Below, in pieces: positions 36,812 through 45,269 of a stretch of 53,850 nt of DNA. Source of the DNA: Bacillota bacterium (GTDB lineage Bacteria > Bacillota > SHA-98 > UBA4971); assembly GCA_012516125.1 (NCBI GenBank), contig JAAYXB010000076.1, positions 1-53,850 of the forward strand. Reading direction: 5' to 3'. The number at the start of each line of letters is the position of its first letter. The stretch's first letter is position 1. The notes beneath the pieces are model-generated. The model had not been told where the DNA came from. It saw only the letters and a program-made list of their open reading frames with translations, and ran no database searches. The position numbers and the translations under genes are program-made.

Positions 36812-38537
36812 GGCACATCTAAAGCATCTCTTCAGAGAACAACTGCAAGAACTAGGCTTCACCCGTGTTGAAGACGACCTATACCAAGGCAGGGTACCAG
36901 CGGAAGGGACTGTTGACGGGTGGTACATAGACATTCAGATCCACTGCAAAGACTATCCAATATCTGCACCGAGAGTCGAGCTTAAGGGCATAAATGGAGA
37001 CAGCGAGGTCTTCCGGTGTGTTCCTCCAAGGTGGCGCCACTTGGACGAGCAGATTGGCTATAGGCCCGCTGAGTCAAGATTCTGGGTCTGTTGCCTACAC
37101 AATTGGTTCATGAACAGCGAGTTTGATGCTAGATACATATACAACAGGATAGAGGACTGGCTCAGCTCCAACGTCACGCAATCCTGGGCACCAGGAGAGG
37201 ATGCGCCTGCTTGGCGACTAGCACCTCAGTTGAGCGACTTCGCGCTGTTCGTCACGGAGACTCTCGTTTCGGACATATGCTCTAACTCGCCGAGGGACAT
37301 CCATCTTTGGAGACTAGCCCATGACCGTTACGTCTTTCGTAGCGGCAGTACCGCTGCTAATCCCAAGAAGAACCCAGGCAACAAGTATGACCTCGAGCAG
37401 ATTGAGCATAGTGGCACTCGGCGTGCCCGTCAGCAATATCTTTTCTTTCCCGAGGCGACTCCCGGCAATGAGATCCTTGATGTAACACGGCAAGCGTGCC
37501 TTGGTGATGACTACCTCGTCTCATTGTGCTGTGTTGTGAAACTTGACAAAGCGGAGAAATTCAAGACCGCCTACCAGCTTCTATCTCATCTTAAGGGTTC
37601 TTCTGCTGTCATCTCTGTACTCCGGGGTATTAAGGAGGAAGGGTTCAACAATACTCCAGTGGCCAACCTGCCAATAATAGTCCAGTACGAGAGTGACCAG
37701 GGCAGACTCGAGATTGCAGCCTTCGTGGTCGATCTTGATTCTTTCCTCGGCGATGCCGCACGTGTCTACCTTAAGCCGTTTCGAATCGAGACACTCCCTC
37801 AACGAAAGACTGCAGTTGATCTCAATGTAGCGCTGCTCGGCGTTGGTTCTCTCGGTAGCCAGATAGCGAAGGTGCTGGTTGATAAGGGAGTGAAAAGTCT
37901 CACGTTGTCAGATTTTGATTACTTCTCCGCATCGAATCTTGGACACCATGAGCTGACTTATTTCGATCTGGGCTTCTTTAAGGTCGAAAGAATGCAAAAG
38001 AGACTGCTCTTGTCTTACGACTCCCCGCCGGTAAGAGCCACCTTGTCGGACGAGAAGGCTATCCAGGATGCTGACATAGTGGTTGTAGCGGTTGGAAGCT
38101 CGTCATCCTTTGATCGGCTTGCTTTCAAGACTCTCGCAGATTACCCAAAGCCGATCGTCTGGGTATGGACATCCCCGCACAACGTGTTGTCAGAGGTTGT
38201 CATTACACACAGAGACTCCGGGTGCTTGAACTGCTACTACATGTTGACACAGTCTGACAATGAGTTGCGCTCAGTGCATGAAGCTGCTAAGAGACAGATA
38301 GCATTGTACCCCGTGTCCGACATAGACATGTGCGGAAACCCTCACGTTATTTCCCAGTGGGACAGGATGGTCCTCCTGGCTACTCAGGTGGTCACCTTGC
38401 TAGCGTTCTACAGCGAAAAAGGGCGATTCCCGTTCGAGTACGTCAATTACCTGTGGAAAACGGACGACATATACCCTAAGACCTATGTGGGACACATCAA
38501 CGCAAACCCGCGGTGTCCCTTGTGCAGGAGGGGTTAA
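36801..38537 (+). CDS. E2-E1 fusion protein, Cap2-like
   Basis: A 578-residue protein from ATG 36801 (an upstream GTG at 36786 is less likely). The N-terminal ~150 residues look like an E2 ubiquitin-conjugating fold: CKDYPISAPRVELKG, then a Cys pair at residues 97-98 in RFWVCCLHNW, a candidate catalytic Cys. The C-terminal half is a ThiF/MoeB-type E1: nucleotide-binding VALLGVGSLGSQIAK, the acidic LSDFDYFSASNLGHHEL, and the candidate E1 Cys in DIDMCGNP. GCLNC and the C-terminal CPLC form a likely zinc site. This order (E2 then E1) matches Cap2 of type II CBASS, which conjugates the signalling enzyme's C-terminus. Here the likely client is the cyclase encoded immediately upstream. Confidence 0.85.
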   Translation: MDFEAHLKHLFREQLQELGFTRVEDDLYQGRVPAEGTVDGWYIDIQIHCKDYPISAPRVELKGINGDSEVFRCVPPRWRHLDEQIGYRPAESRFWVCCLHNWFMNSEFDARYIYNRIEDWLSSNVTQSWAPGEDAPAWRLAPQLSDFALFVTETLVSDICSNSPRDIHLWRLAHDRYVFRSGSTAANPKKNPGNKYDLEQIEHSGTRRARQQYLFFPEATPGNEILDVTRQACLGDDYLVSLCCVVKLDKAEKFKTAYQLLSHLKGSSAVISVLRGIKEEGFNNTPVANLPIIVQYESDQGRLEIAAFVVDLDSFLGDAARVYLKPFRIETLPQRKTAVDLNVALLGVGSLGSQIAKVLVDKGVKSLTLSDFDYFSASNLGHHELTYFDLGFFKVERMQKRLLLSYDSPPVRATLSDEKAIQDADIVVVAVGSSSSFDRLAFKTLADYPKPIVWVWTSPHNVLSEVVITHRDSGCLNCYYMLTQSDNELRSVHEAAKRQIALYPVSDIDMCGNPHVISQWDRMVLLATQVVTLLAFYSEKGRFPFEYVNYLWKTDDIYPKTYVGHINANPRCPLCRRG

Positions 38538-38538
38538 C

Positions 38539-38997
38539 CTGGGCCGAAGGCTCCACGTATCAGGCGGCGTCATAGACAGACTGAGATCCCTGACACTGAG
38601 ACATTTGCCTTATGAGAATGGAGGCCTCTTGTATGGAAGGATGAACCCTTCTTGGGTCTCAGTACATGACCTTTCTGATGCTGGGCCTGACTCAAGTCGC
38701 TCCACGTCGGGAGTAGTGCTAGACAACTCATATCTGGAGGCCTACACCAGGAAATGCATCGAAAGGCAGCTATACGTAGTGGGTACCTGGCACTCCCACG
38801 CCTTGTCGGGCAATTGTCATCCATCTCCATGCGACGTCAGGATGATGATGCTCCTGCAGTCATTCTATCCGAAAGAAATGCGCCCGGTTTTCTGTATTAC
38901 TTCCTTTGGACGAGGGGTCCTGGAGTACAGATTCTTGAACATAACGGAATCTGGTGTACCAGAAGAACTTGCGGACGTTGTCTTCGACCTGCCATAG
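38539..38997 (+). CDS. JAB/JAMM isopeptidase, Cap3-like
   Basis: A 152-residue metalloprotease domain with the full JAMM signature: the Glu of YENGGLLYG, then HSH in GTWHSHALSGNCHPSPCD, followed by Ser and Asp. The gap between HxH and SxxD is eight residues, against the usual seven. In type II CBASS the matching protein (Cap3) removes conjugates made by Cap2. The start is uncertain. An AGGAGGGG site sits 5 bases before a CTG at 38539, two bases after the E2-E1 stop. The nearest in-frame ATG (38485) would overlap the upstream gene by 53 bases. The domain itself begins at RRLHVSGGVIDRL, so the CTG start would keep it whole. Confidence 0.85.
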   Translation: MGRRLHVSGGVIDRLRSLTLRHLPYENGGLLYGRMNPSWVSVHDLSDAGPDSSRSTSGVVLDNSYLEAYTRKCIERQLYVVGTWHSHALSGNCHPSPCDVRMMMLLQSFYPKEMRPVFCITSFGRGVLEYRFLNITESGVPEELADVVFDLP

Positions 38998-39016
38998 ACA
39001 GGAGGCGACGAGGGTC

Positions 39017-40036
39017 ATGGTTGAGCAAACTGATGGTCCTGACCTAACCGATGCGAGGATTAAGTTCCTCTACAAAGCGATTGAAGACGCACAAGCGATC
39101 ATTAGGTTCACGGATGGGAAGGCCGGTGCGGTAGTCGGTGTGTGGGTTGCTCTGGCCACGACGTGTATCAAGCAGGAGCTCTGGACACGGGTCTCGGCAG
39201 CCAGAAGTGAACTGGAGCAGCTGTGCGTCGTTGCCTTGTTATCATGTGGTTTCTTGTGCATGGCCAAGAGCCTCTGGCTGGCCTTCCTCACTCTTGTTCC
39301 AAGGAGTTCGCCTGCCGCGCACATCGTACCTGATCCTGAGAATGGACCTCTAGGACTGTTCTACCTGCACACAGTAAAGCCAAAGCTTGCAGGCAGGTAT
39401 CTCTTCTTCGAGTCGCCCGAGCCCAAGCTTAGTCCCCCGGTAAAGGAGTACTTGAGCGCTGTCAACGAAATCGACCCGCAGCACATAATGCGCGAGCTGG
39501 TCTATGAACTGCAGAAAGTCTCCTACATCAGGAACGTCAAGATCGCCCGTGCAGGTGAGTCTGTACGCGCCTTGCTTCATTTCACGGTTGTCGCGCTGCT
39601 GTTGTTGCTGTTCAAAGCTGCTTCATATTGCTCTCTAGTCAATTGGTATGCGCCTAGATTTGACAAGCTAGTCGATCCTGCGTTATTCGTGGTCCTCTTC
39701 GTAGGTCACCACATAGCTGACTATCTCATGCAAACAGACAGGCAAGCCCATGAGAAATCCTCAAAGCTATGGCCTCTCCTCTGCCACTCTGTCGTCTATA
39801 CTGTTACCGTCCTTGCCCTGGCCTATCTTGTAACAGGTTTCTTTTCCTGGGTGGCAGCCATATCACTGCTTGTCACTCACGCCGCGATAGATAGCAGGCA
39901 TCCCATATACTTCTGGTGCAAGGTAGTCAAAGGAATACGTAATCCGAGCCACGAGACGTACTCGGGTGTTGTCAGACGGGTAGACCAGGTCTTTCACATA
40001 GTTGTCCTCTTCACGCTGTCGCTAAGATGGTATTAG
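39017..40036 (+). CDS. membrane effector: PycTM-like region fused to DUF3307
   Basis: A 339-residue membrane protein from ATG 39017, with GGAGGCGACGAGGG upstream. The N-terminus (FLYKAIEDAQAIIRFTDGKA) runs into a first membrane helix (AVVGVWVALATTCI) and a second (LCVVALLSCGFLCMAKSLWL), the layout of the PycTM effector of Pycsar. After ~90 cytosolic residues comes a third helix (ALLHFTVVALLLLLFKAAS). The C-terminal part has GHHIADYLMQTDRQAHEKSS and LLVTHAAIDSRHPIYFW, which fit DUF3307, a small multi-helix membrane domain of unknown function. Pycsar effectors damage the membrane when cyclic pyrimidine nucleotide binds. DUF3307 as part of such an effector is unusual. Confidence 0.75.
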   Translation: MVEQTDGPDLTDARIKFLYKAIEDAQAIIRFTDGKAGAVVGVWVALATTCIKQELWTRVSAARSELEQLCVVALLSCGFLCMAKSLWLAFLTLVPRSSPAAHIVPDPENGPLGLFYLHTVKPKLAGRYLFFESPEPKLSPPVKEYLSAVNEIDPQHIMRELVYELQKVSYIRNVKIARAGESVRALLHFTVVALLLLLFKAASYCSLVNWYAPRFDKLVDPALFVVLFVGHHIADYLMQTDRQAHEKSSKLWPLLCHSVVYTVTVLALAYLVTGFFSWVAAISLLVTHAAIDSRHPIYFWCKVVKGIRNPSHETYSGVVRRVDQVFHIVVLFTLSLRWY

Positions 40037-40172
40037 CGGCTTCCGCATGTGGTTCCCCGGTGCTTATGTCACTCCCTCCTGGGCCAAAGGAGAACGTACG
40101 AACGTTGGGCCTGATCTGGTTTTACGGACACATAGAGGCTTGGAGGTGTAATCTTCGAGGGGAGGTGTCCAC

Positions 40173-40560
40173 GTGGCACAGACGAAGCCACCATATCCGC
40201 CACAGTTCAGGGCAGAGGCGGTTCGCCTGGTACGCGAAAGCGGGAAGCCTATGGCGCAGATCGCGAGAGATCTGGGGGTATCAGTGGAATCGCTGCGTAA
40301 GTGGACCAAGCAGGCTGAGATCGATGCCGGATAGCGCGAGAGGCCAACAGTTGCGGAAGGGGAGAGGCTCAGCCGACTAGGCGAGAAGACCGGATTCTGT
40401 ACGGGAAGCGCCAACTCTCGCTAGGTAAGACGGTTGCTGAGAGCTTTCTTTCCACGCTTGAGGCTGAACTACCTGACCGATGGGGTTGGTCAAGCGGTCA
40501 GCCGTTAGCGTCGGTCATCCTTGATTACATCGAGGGCTTCTATAAGTGGAACTTGGTCGA
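40173..40560 (+). pseudogene. IS3-family transposase relic
   Basis: The GTG at 40173, after GGGGAGGTG, opens a 53-codon OrfA fragment: YPPQFRAEAVRLVRESGKPM and DLGVSVESLRKWTKQAEIDAG, then TAG. Further on (about 40427-40560) an OrfB tail is readable: KTVAESFLSTLEAELPDRW and LDYIEGFY. The catalytic core between them is deleted. It marks the right border of the cyclase operon. Confidence 0.75.
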
Positions 40561-40812
40561 GCAGGAAAGCATGCCATGCCGGGGGGGCGCGGTGCCCTCG
40601 CCCGTCCGGGCAGGACCCATCCGCCGAAAAGTAGCGCGAACTCTTGGCGACATACTTAGGCCCCAACGCGCGGCAAAGCCGCCGGCGCCGGTCGCCGATG
40701 TCGGTGTAGCTCTCGACACCGGCACCGGCAGTGGCATGCGGCCTGTGTGGCAGTGGCCGCTGCAGGATGGTCTCTCCCAGAGACTCCATGGCCAGTTCTG
40801 TGGCCAGCGGTC

Positions 40813-41706
40813 CTACAGCTCAGCAAGACGGCGCTCCTTGCTGAACAGGAGCATCACTGACAATATGGCGACGGCGAACCCGAGTTGGACCAGCATAAAC
40901 CCGTAGATTGGGTAGGGGCTGCCCGACGCAGAGGTCGCGAGCGCCGCTATGCTGTCGTTTGCTCGGATGTACCAGTAGACCGGGAGAAACTTGGCGACAG
41001 CGAGCACCGACTGCCTCATGATTGCCTGGGGCACAAACGCGCCGCACAGGAAGCCCATGCCCAAAGAGATGACGTTAACAGCGCCCGACTGACCGCTGCT
41101 CGTCTTCACGAAGTGACCCACCGCAGACCCAATGACAGCCGTCACGACGGTAGGCACGAGAGAGTTGGCTGGGTACAGCCATACAAGTCCCGAGGAAAAC
41201 GGGCCTGTGCCGTTCAAGATGAGGCCGAAGAGCACCATAATCGCCCAGCACCCACGGGCGAATACCGCGTGTCCGGCAGCAATCGCCAGATCAAAGCCCC
41301 GATGCGGAACCGGTGTGCACATATTGCGAAGGCGAAGGTCTCGCCTATTGAACACCATCATTATCGAGCTGATGCCCATCATCACCATTGCGACCAGTGC
41401 ATATGACTGGTACGCGAAATAGGAGGTGTATTTGCTGTCGGATTCCTTCGATGTTCCTGAACGCCCACCTGCCACCTTGAGACTGACCGGTGTCTCGGCT
41501 GCAAGGTCAGCCCTGACCGCAGCTACCAGCCGAGCCTGGCGGTCTTCTGCAGTCTCCCCTGCCTCACCCGCCATGCCGAGCTCCCTGTGGATGCTCGCCG
41601 TGTTGAGGAACTCGTCTATACAAATGTCAACGTAGTGACTGGTCGTGGACGCCGGCACGATGACCTTTTGTATGACGGCTATCTGGCTCGCAGACGCCCG
41701 CATCAT
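40813..41706 (-). CDS. ABC-2-type transporter permease, N-terminally truncated
   Basis: A 297-residue frame matching the C-terminal part of ABC-2 membrane proteins. An extracellular segment with a short helical stretch (STTSHYVDICIDEFLNTASI) comes first, then about five membrane helices (for example YALVAMVMMGISSIMMVF, MGFLCGAFVPQAIM and LVQLGFAVAILSVMLLF). The usual first membrane helix and ~60 N-terminal residues are missing: an in-frame TAG lies 15 bases before the first ATG (41706), and no ribosome binding site is visible. A partner ATPase gene is not nearby. It is probably a decayed or truncated gene next to the dispersed repeat at 41751. Confidence 0.6.
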   Translation of the reverse strand: MMRASASQIAVIQKVIVPASTTSHYVDICIDEFLNTASIHRELGMAGEAGETAEDRQARLVAAVRADLAAETPVSLKVAGGRSGTSKESDSKYTSYFAYQSYALVAMVMMGISSIMMVFNRRDLRLRNMCTPVPHRGFDLAIAAGHAVFARGCWAIMVLFGLILNGTGPFSSGLVWLYPANSLVPTVVTAVIGSAVGHFVKTSSGQSGAVNVISLGMGFLCGAFVPQAIMRQSVLAVAKFLPVYWYIRANDSIAALATSASGSPYPIYGFMLVQLGFAVAILSVMLLFSKERRLAEL

Positions 41707-41750
41707 TCTGAGAGATTCGCCCTAAAGACTTGCATACTTCTCCTTCCTGC

Positions 41751-41990
41751 TGGGCGGAATCTAGGTATGGCGCCAGGAGACCGTTGGACTTCCCCAGCAA
41801 CTGTTAGTTCGCGCGACCCCAGCGACGCCTTTGTGGGTTTCAACTGGGCCGAGACGGCATAACGTGGGAGGCTTCAACGGCCCCCGCCATGAGTTTTCGC
41901 CTCATTTCTTGACGCTGCTAGGGTTGCCTGTGCTGATCTCCGGGGACGGCGTGCTCGCGCGCTTGCGGCGCGCCTCGTTTGTGGCATGAG
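41751..41990 (+). repeat. dispersed repeat copy, inverted relative to 52560-52766
   Basis: TCTAGGTATGGCGCC and CATGAGTTTTCGCC occur here on the plus strand, separated by about 115 bases. They occur directly joined on the minus strand at 52738-52766. AGGGTTGCC-GTGC and GACGG follow in both, and a palindromic stretch, GGCGTGCTCGCGCGCTTGCG, follows here. The two copies flank about 11 kb. No transposase is inside; a MITE-like element is possible. Confidence 0.5.
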
Positions 41991-42186
41991 GGACCTGGAG
42001 GGACCTGGGCGCGCCGGAAACAGATTTCCTATTTCCTTCTGAGATTGCAGGCTATTACGCGGGAACGCGGAATATCTCTACGAAACGCGTCGTCCAGCCG
42101 CCCGACCCGACGTTGGCCCCGAAAGCGACTCCGGCGCGGCTGTCGGCGGAGCAGGTGGACGACAAGTCCGCCAGGGGGTGATCACT

Positions 42187-42618
42187 ATGGTATCGATGTC
42201 GAATTGGCTGTTTTGGGCGCTTCTCTCAGCGGTGTTTGCCGCGCTAACCTCTATTCTGGCCAAGGTGGGCATCGAGGGTGTCGATTCGGACTTGGCCACG
42301 CTCATTCGCACCTTCGTGATCGTGATGGTGCTCGGTGTATTCGTGTTCGCAACCGCCAAGTGGACCAACCCATTCTCGCTGCGTCCGAAGACGCTCACGT
42401 TTCTGGTCCTCTCTGGGTTAGCAACGTGTGCCTCCTGGGTTTGCTACTTCCGGGCGTTGCAGATCGGAGAAGCGTCGAAGGTCGCTCCAATCGACAAGCT
42501 GAGTGTTGTGTTGGTCGCTGTGTTCGCCGTACTGTTCTTGGGCGAGCGACCTAGTTTGAAGGATTGGCTTGGGATCGCTCTTGTTGCACTAGGCACGGTC
42601 GTGCTTGCGCTCAAGTAA
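42187..42618 (+). CDS. small EamA/DMT-family transporter
   Basis: A 143-residue membrane protein with one EamA domain, about half the size of typical ten-helix DMT transporters. Around five hydrophobic helices are visible. Family features include FAALTSILAKVGIEGVDS near the start and IGEASKVAPIDKLSVVLVAV followed by LGERPSLKDWLGIALVALG at the end. Small members work as dimers. I chose ATG 42187 with GGGGGTG 6 bases upstream; an in-frame GTG lies at 42178. The substrate is unknown. Confidence 0.85.
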   Translation: MVSMSNWLFWALLSAVFAALTSILAKVGIEGVDSDLATLIRTFVIVMVLGVFVFATAKWTNPFSLRPKTLTFLVLSGLATCASWVCYFRALQIGEASKVAPIDKLSVVLVAVFAVLFLGERPSLKDWLGIALVALGTVVLALK

Positions 42619-42698
42619 AGGATCTGAAGGCAACTATGCCACTATGAGGGGCAGAATCTCAACTGCATCCCGCTAGCCGCGATAGGGAGGGGGACAAC

Positions 42699-43421
42699 AT
42701 GCGAGTTTGGCTTCATGAGTGGAAAGGCAACGAGTGGGGCTGGAATGCGTGGAGCCTCGACCACACCGGGTTTGCCACGTGGGCGCCCACGCGCGATGAG
42801 GTCCTTCTGCGTGTGCGCGGCAAGTTCGCCGAGCACCAGCAGTGGCTGGCCCGCCATGGATGCAACGTAGTGGAGGCCACCCCAGGCGACGTCACTGTCG
42901 TAGAAGAGGTGTCCGGCAACGAGGTGCTCTTTGAGCATGATCTGGTTCCTGCTACGCGTGACGAGATCGCGGAGTGTCTCAGGTTACTTAGTTACTCGAG
43001 GCAAGACCTTGTAGCCACCGTCGAAGGTCTTCCCGACTCGGTCTTGGACTGGGACCCGCCGTATCGCCAGTTTGCAGAGTGGGCTCGCTGGCGCACCATC
43101 CGGCAGATCGTTGAGCATATCGCTCTGACTGAAGTGGGCTATTACCTTCCCGCCATCGGTTACTCGGGCCCGGATCCAACTAGCCTAGTCGGTGCTGGCG
43201 CCGACTGGCGTGAGCAGTTGCTGCGGAGCAGGCGCGAGACGGAACGCTTCTTGACACAACTAGCTGGTTCGCACGATAGAGCGCGGGTGACGAGAGGCGA
43301 GGAGGAGTGGTCGGTTCGAAAGGTGCTTCGACGACTCGTAAGGCATGAACTTCTTCATTGGAAGAGCATTAGGCGGATTGTCAGAGACTACGGTGATAAG
43401 GAGAAACGCGCCCACTGGTGA
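42699..43421 (+). CDS. DinB-like protein with an N-terminal HicB-like region
   Basis: A 240-residue soluble protein. Residues 1-75 (WLHEWKGNEWGWNAWSLDHT) look like the short HicB-type domain seen before DinB domains in some Bacillota. The rest is a DinB_2 four-helix bundle: WDPPYRQFAEWARWRTIRQI, VEHIALTEVGYYL and a late RHELLHWKSIRRIVRDY. The His residues in IVEHIAL and RHELLHWK are in the places where DinB proteins bind a metal. DinB-fold enzymes include thiol transferases, but no specific reaction can be assigned here. GGGAGGGGG lies about 10 bases before the ATG. Confidence 0.8.
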   Translation: MRVWLHEWKGNEWGWNAWSLDHTGFATWAPTRDEVLLRVRGKFAEHQQWLARHGCNVVEATPGDVTVVEEVSGNEVLFEHDLVPATRDEIAECLRLLSYSRQDLVATVEGLPDSVLDWDPPYRQFAEWARWRTIRQIVEHIALTEVGYYLPAIGYSGPDPTSLVGAGADWREQLLRSRRETERFLTQLAGSHDRARVTRGEEEWSVRKVLRRLVRHELLHWKSIRRIVRDYGDKEKRAHW

Positions 43422-43587
43422 GAGGGATGCAGCGGTAAGCGTCGAAGATTGCACCTTGCGCAGTCACAGATCCCGTGGGTGGGAAGGAGGCTCCGATATA
43501 TAGTGTTCCTGCCTGACGAGAGATGAGATCGCCATCTTCACAGGTGATACAATCACATACGCGCAGCGAGGGAGTCGGGAGTTGCCC

Positions 43588-43818
43588 ATGGCTGGGACGG
43601 TTGCTGAACAGAAGGTGACCATAGACAAGAGGTGTGGGATTCCTGTCTACGGCCCTGTGTGTACTTTCTGTTGCCACATCGACCCAAGGCCAAGAAGAAG
43701 AACCTGCAAGGCATTCCCAGGAGGAATCCCCGAAGAAATCTGGCTCGGGACCAACGACCATAGGCTTCCGTTCCCGGGCGACGGCGGTATGACGTTCGCT
43801 CCGGCCGTTTCGACATAG
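43588..43818 (+). CDS. small Cys-containing conserved protein
   Basis: A 76-residue protein with CTFCCHIDPRPRRRTCKAFP followed by IPEEIW and NDHR-PFPGDGGM. The CxxC plus further Cys suggests a metal-binding or structural site. This pattern (cysteines, RTCKAFP, IPEEIW, DHR-P-PGD) is one I associate with a widespread small uncharacterised protein family. GGGAG precedes ATG 43588. Confidence 0.65.
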   Translation: MAGTVAEQKVTIDKRCGIPVYGPVCTFCCHIDPRPRRRTCKAFPGGIPEEIWLGTNDHRLPFPGDGGMTFAPAVST

Positions 43819-43838
43819 AGGTTCGGGGTATCTGTGCT

Positions 43839-44147
43839 ATGATTCTCAGGTTTGCGTGCAGGTACACTGATGGCAGAATCGCAAAGGCGGAAGTGGAGTT
43901 CGATTCCACAGGAAAGGGCTTCATCCGGCGTGCCGACGACTCGTACATACGGAGCGCTTTGGAAGAGGCCCTTGTCACGCCCATTCAGTGTGAGGTAAGC
44001 GAGTGTAGGAATGGAGCGTTGGCTACAGGTCCTGCGGTCGCCCAACCGGGCACACCTTTGCATGCCATGGCAATGATCGCATCTCGCACGCTGCTGAAGA
44101 AGGGCATACAGATGGTCGCAATTGAGGGCAAGCCTTTCCAGGTGTAG
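43839..44147 (+). CDS. hypothetical protein, 102 aa
   Basis: Not recognised. The N-terminal half is rich in beta-type residues (RFACRYTDGRIAKAEVEFDS) and there are no membrane segments. A GGGGT stretch lies upstream of the ATG, but the site is weak. It follows the Cys-containing small gene by 20 bases and may be co-transcribed with it. Confidence 0.5.
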   Translation: MILRFACRYTDGRIAKAEVEFDSTGKGFIRRADDSYIRSALEEALVTPIQCEVSECRNGALATGPAVAQPGTPLHAMAMIASRTLLKKGIQMVAIEGKPFQV

Positions 44148-44245
44148 GGCGAGACCATGGGCGGCGCCCCCGCCCGTGCCTCCGTCGTGCCTGCCGTCAC
44201 CATGCCCGTCTCCGTCGCGCGTGCGGCGGTGGGGTGGTGGCAGTG

Positions 44246-44434
44246 ATGCGCTGTAATGCTGATATGCTGATGTGCGGAACGGGTGGAGCCGGAAAGGCGA
44301 CCCACCGCACACGTCTTCTTACCCGGATGATATGGGGAACGCGTGAGGACGGGACCTGTGCGGCTATGTCCGGGACCATCCACGTCTCACCCAGCGTTCT
44401 GCCAAAGATGTCGTCCTGGGTGGAATTCGAATGA
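44246..44434 (+). CDS. possible small ORF coupled to the next
   Basis: A 62-codon frame from ATG 44246 with GGGGTGG about 12 bases upstream. Its stop overlaps the next start (ATGA), which suggests coupling. The composition is not clearly protein-like, so it may be spurious. Confidence 0.3.
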   Translation: MRCNADMLMCGTGGAGKATHRTRLLTRMIWGTREDGTCAAMSGTIHVSPSVLPKMSSWVEFE

Positions 44435-44652
44435 CCCGGGACGACATTGTTAATGAGATCGCGTTGCAGGGAGGGTACGTCCCGAGCCTGCATCCCAAGG
44501 CCTTCGAAGAGCTGCAAGGCCTGCTACGTCGCGACATGGCTGTCGCAAAGATGCTGGCGGCAGCCATAGTCAAGCTTTGTAAGAATCCCCTCCCTCCCCC
44601 AGGATATGGGCGGTGTGGGCCGCAGGCTAGGAAAACGAAAGGAAACCGGTGA
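44431..44652 (+). CDS. small hypothetical protein, 73 aa
   Basis: Not recognised. A predicted helical segment (FEELQGLLRRDMAVAKMLAA) is followed by a basic tail (ARKTKGNR). The ATG overlaps the preceding stop. There is no clear ribosome binding site of its own, so expression would depend on coupling. Confidence 0.4.
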   Translation: MTRDDIVNEIALQGGYVPSLHPKAFEELQGLLRRDMAVAKMLAAAIVKLCKNPLPPPGYGRCGPQARKTKGNR

Positions 44653-44837
44653 CCTGAGGCCTCTTCTTTGCAGACTGGCCGGAGGAGTGGGCCAAGTAAC
44701 GCCCCGGATCCGCCAGCGGAGAGAGCGACGCACGTTTGAGATGGAGTGAAGCGGGCTTGGACCTCAACCGCGCTACTACCTCCGTGGTCAAGCTACAGAG
44801 CCGCCTGAACCGCTCCGGCGGCTTCTCCAGAAGTGAA

Positions 44838-45269
44838 TCACGGGAAGACTGTGTCTATGTTCAGCTCAAACCCGGGCAGGATGGGGCTTACGAGTGTGGA
44901 TCCCAAAGGATAGACGCCTGCGGTTGACAGGTCCCCATCTTTGAGCGTGGCTACCTCGATGCTTCGGCTTTCGGGATCTGCCAACCAAAGCTCGCGTATC
45001 CCGAAGCGCGCGTAGGTCTGACACTTGATCTTTCGATCCCATCCGGCTGTCCCGGGAGAGAGAACTTCCACCACAAGGTCCGGAGCGCCCCAAATGTTTG
45101 CCTCTTTATGGTGAGCCACGCTCGGCGACGGAACCACCCTGAGCACCCCCCCGATGAGCTCGTACCGTTGGTGTCCGGGCGGGATCTGGCAGTAGTCATC
45201 GTAGGTAAGGCGCAGAGAAGGTGCAAGATACTCCGTCGCGACCTCCCGTACGCTATCTGGCTTCGTCAC
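44838..45269 (-). CDS. Uma2-family nuclease-like protein with an internal deletion
   Basis: A 143-residue Uma2 (DUF820) protein, shorter than the usual ~190. The start (LRLTYDDYCQIPPGHQRYEL, IGGVLRVVPSPSVAHHK) and end (GAPDLVVEVLSPGTAGWDRK, then TYARFGIRELWLADP) are typical. The middle, about 55 residues including the first PD motif of the PD-(D/E)XK fold, is missing between AHHK and EANIWGAPD. The frame is kept. The second PD with E and K remains. Activity is therefore doubtful. The GTG start is supported by GGAGGGAGCACC. Uma2 proteins are abundant and mostly uncharacterised. Confidence 0.8.
   Translation of the reverse strand: MTKPDSVREVATEYLAPSLRLTYDDYCQIPPGHQRYELIGGVLRVVPSPSVAHHKEANIWGAPDLVVEVLSPGTAGWDRKIKCQTYARFGIRELWLADPESRSIEVATLKDGDLSTAGVYPLGSTLVSPILPGFELNIDTVFP

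Noticed and set aside
40505-40789. Minus-strand ORF next to the IS3 relic
   Set aside because: Antisense to the IS3 OrfB tail at one end and composed of GC-rich palindromic sequence; no family features.
43647-44312. 221-codon minus-strand ORF
   Set aside because: Antisense to two small plus-strand genes, one with a recognisable conserved Cys pattern; composition is shadow-like.
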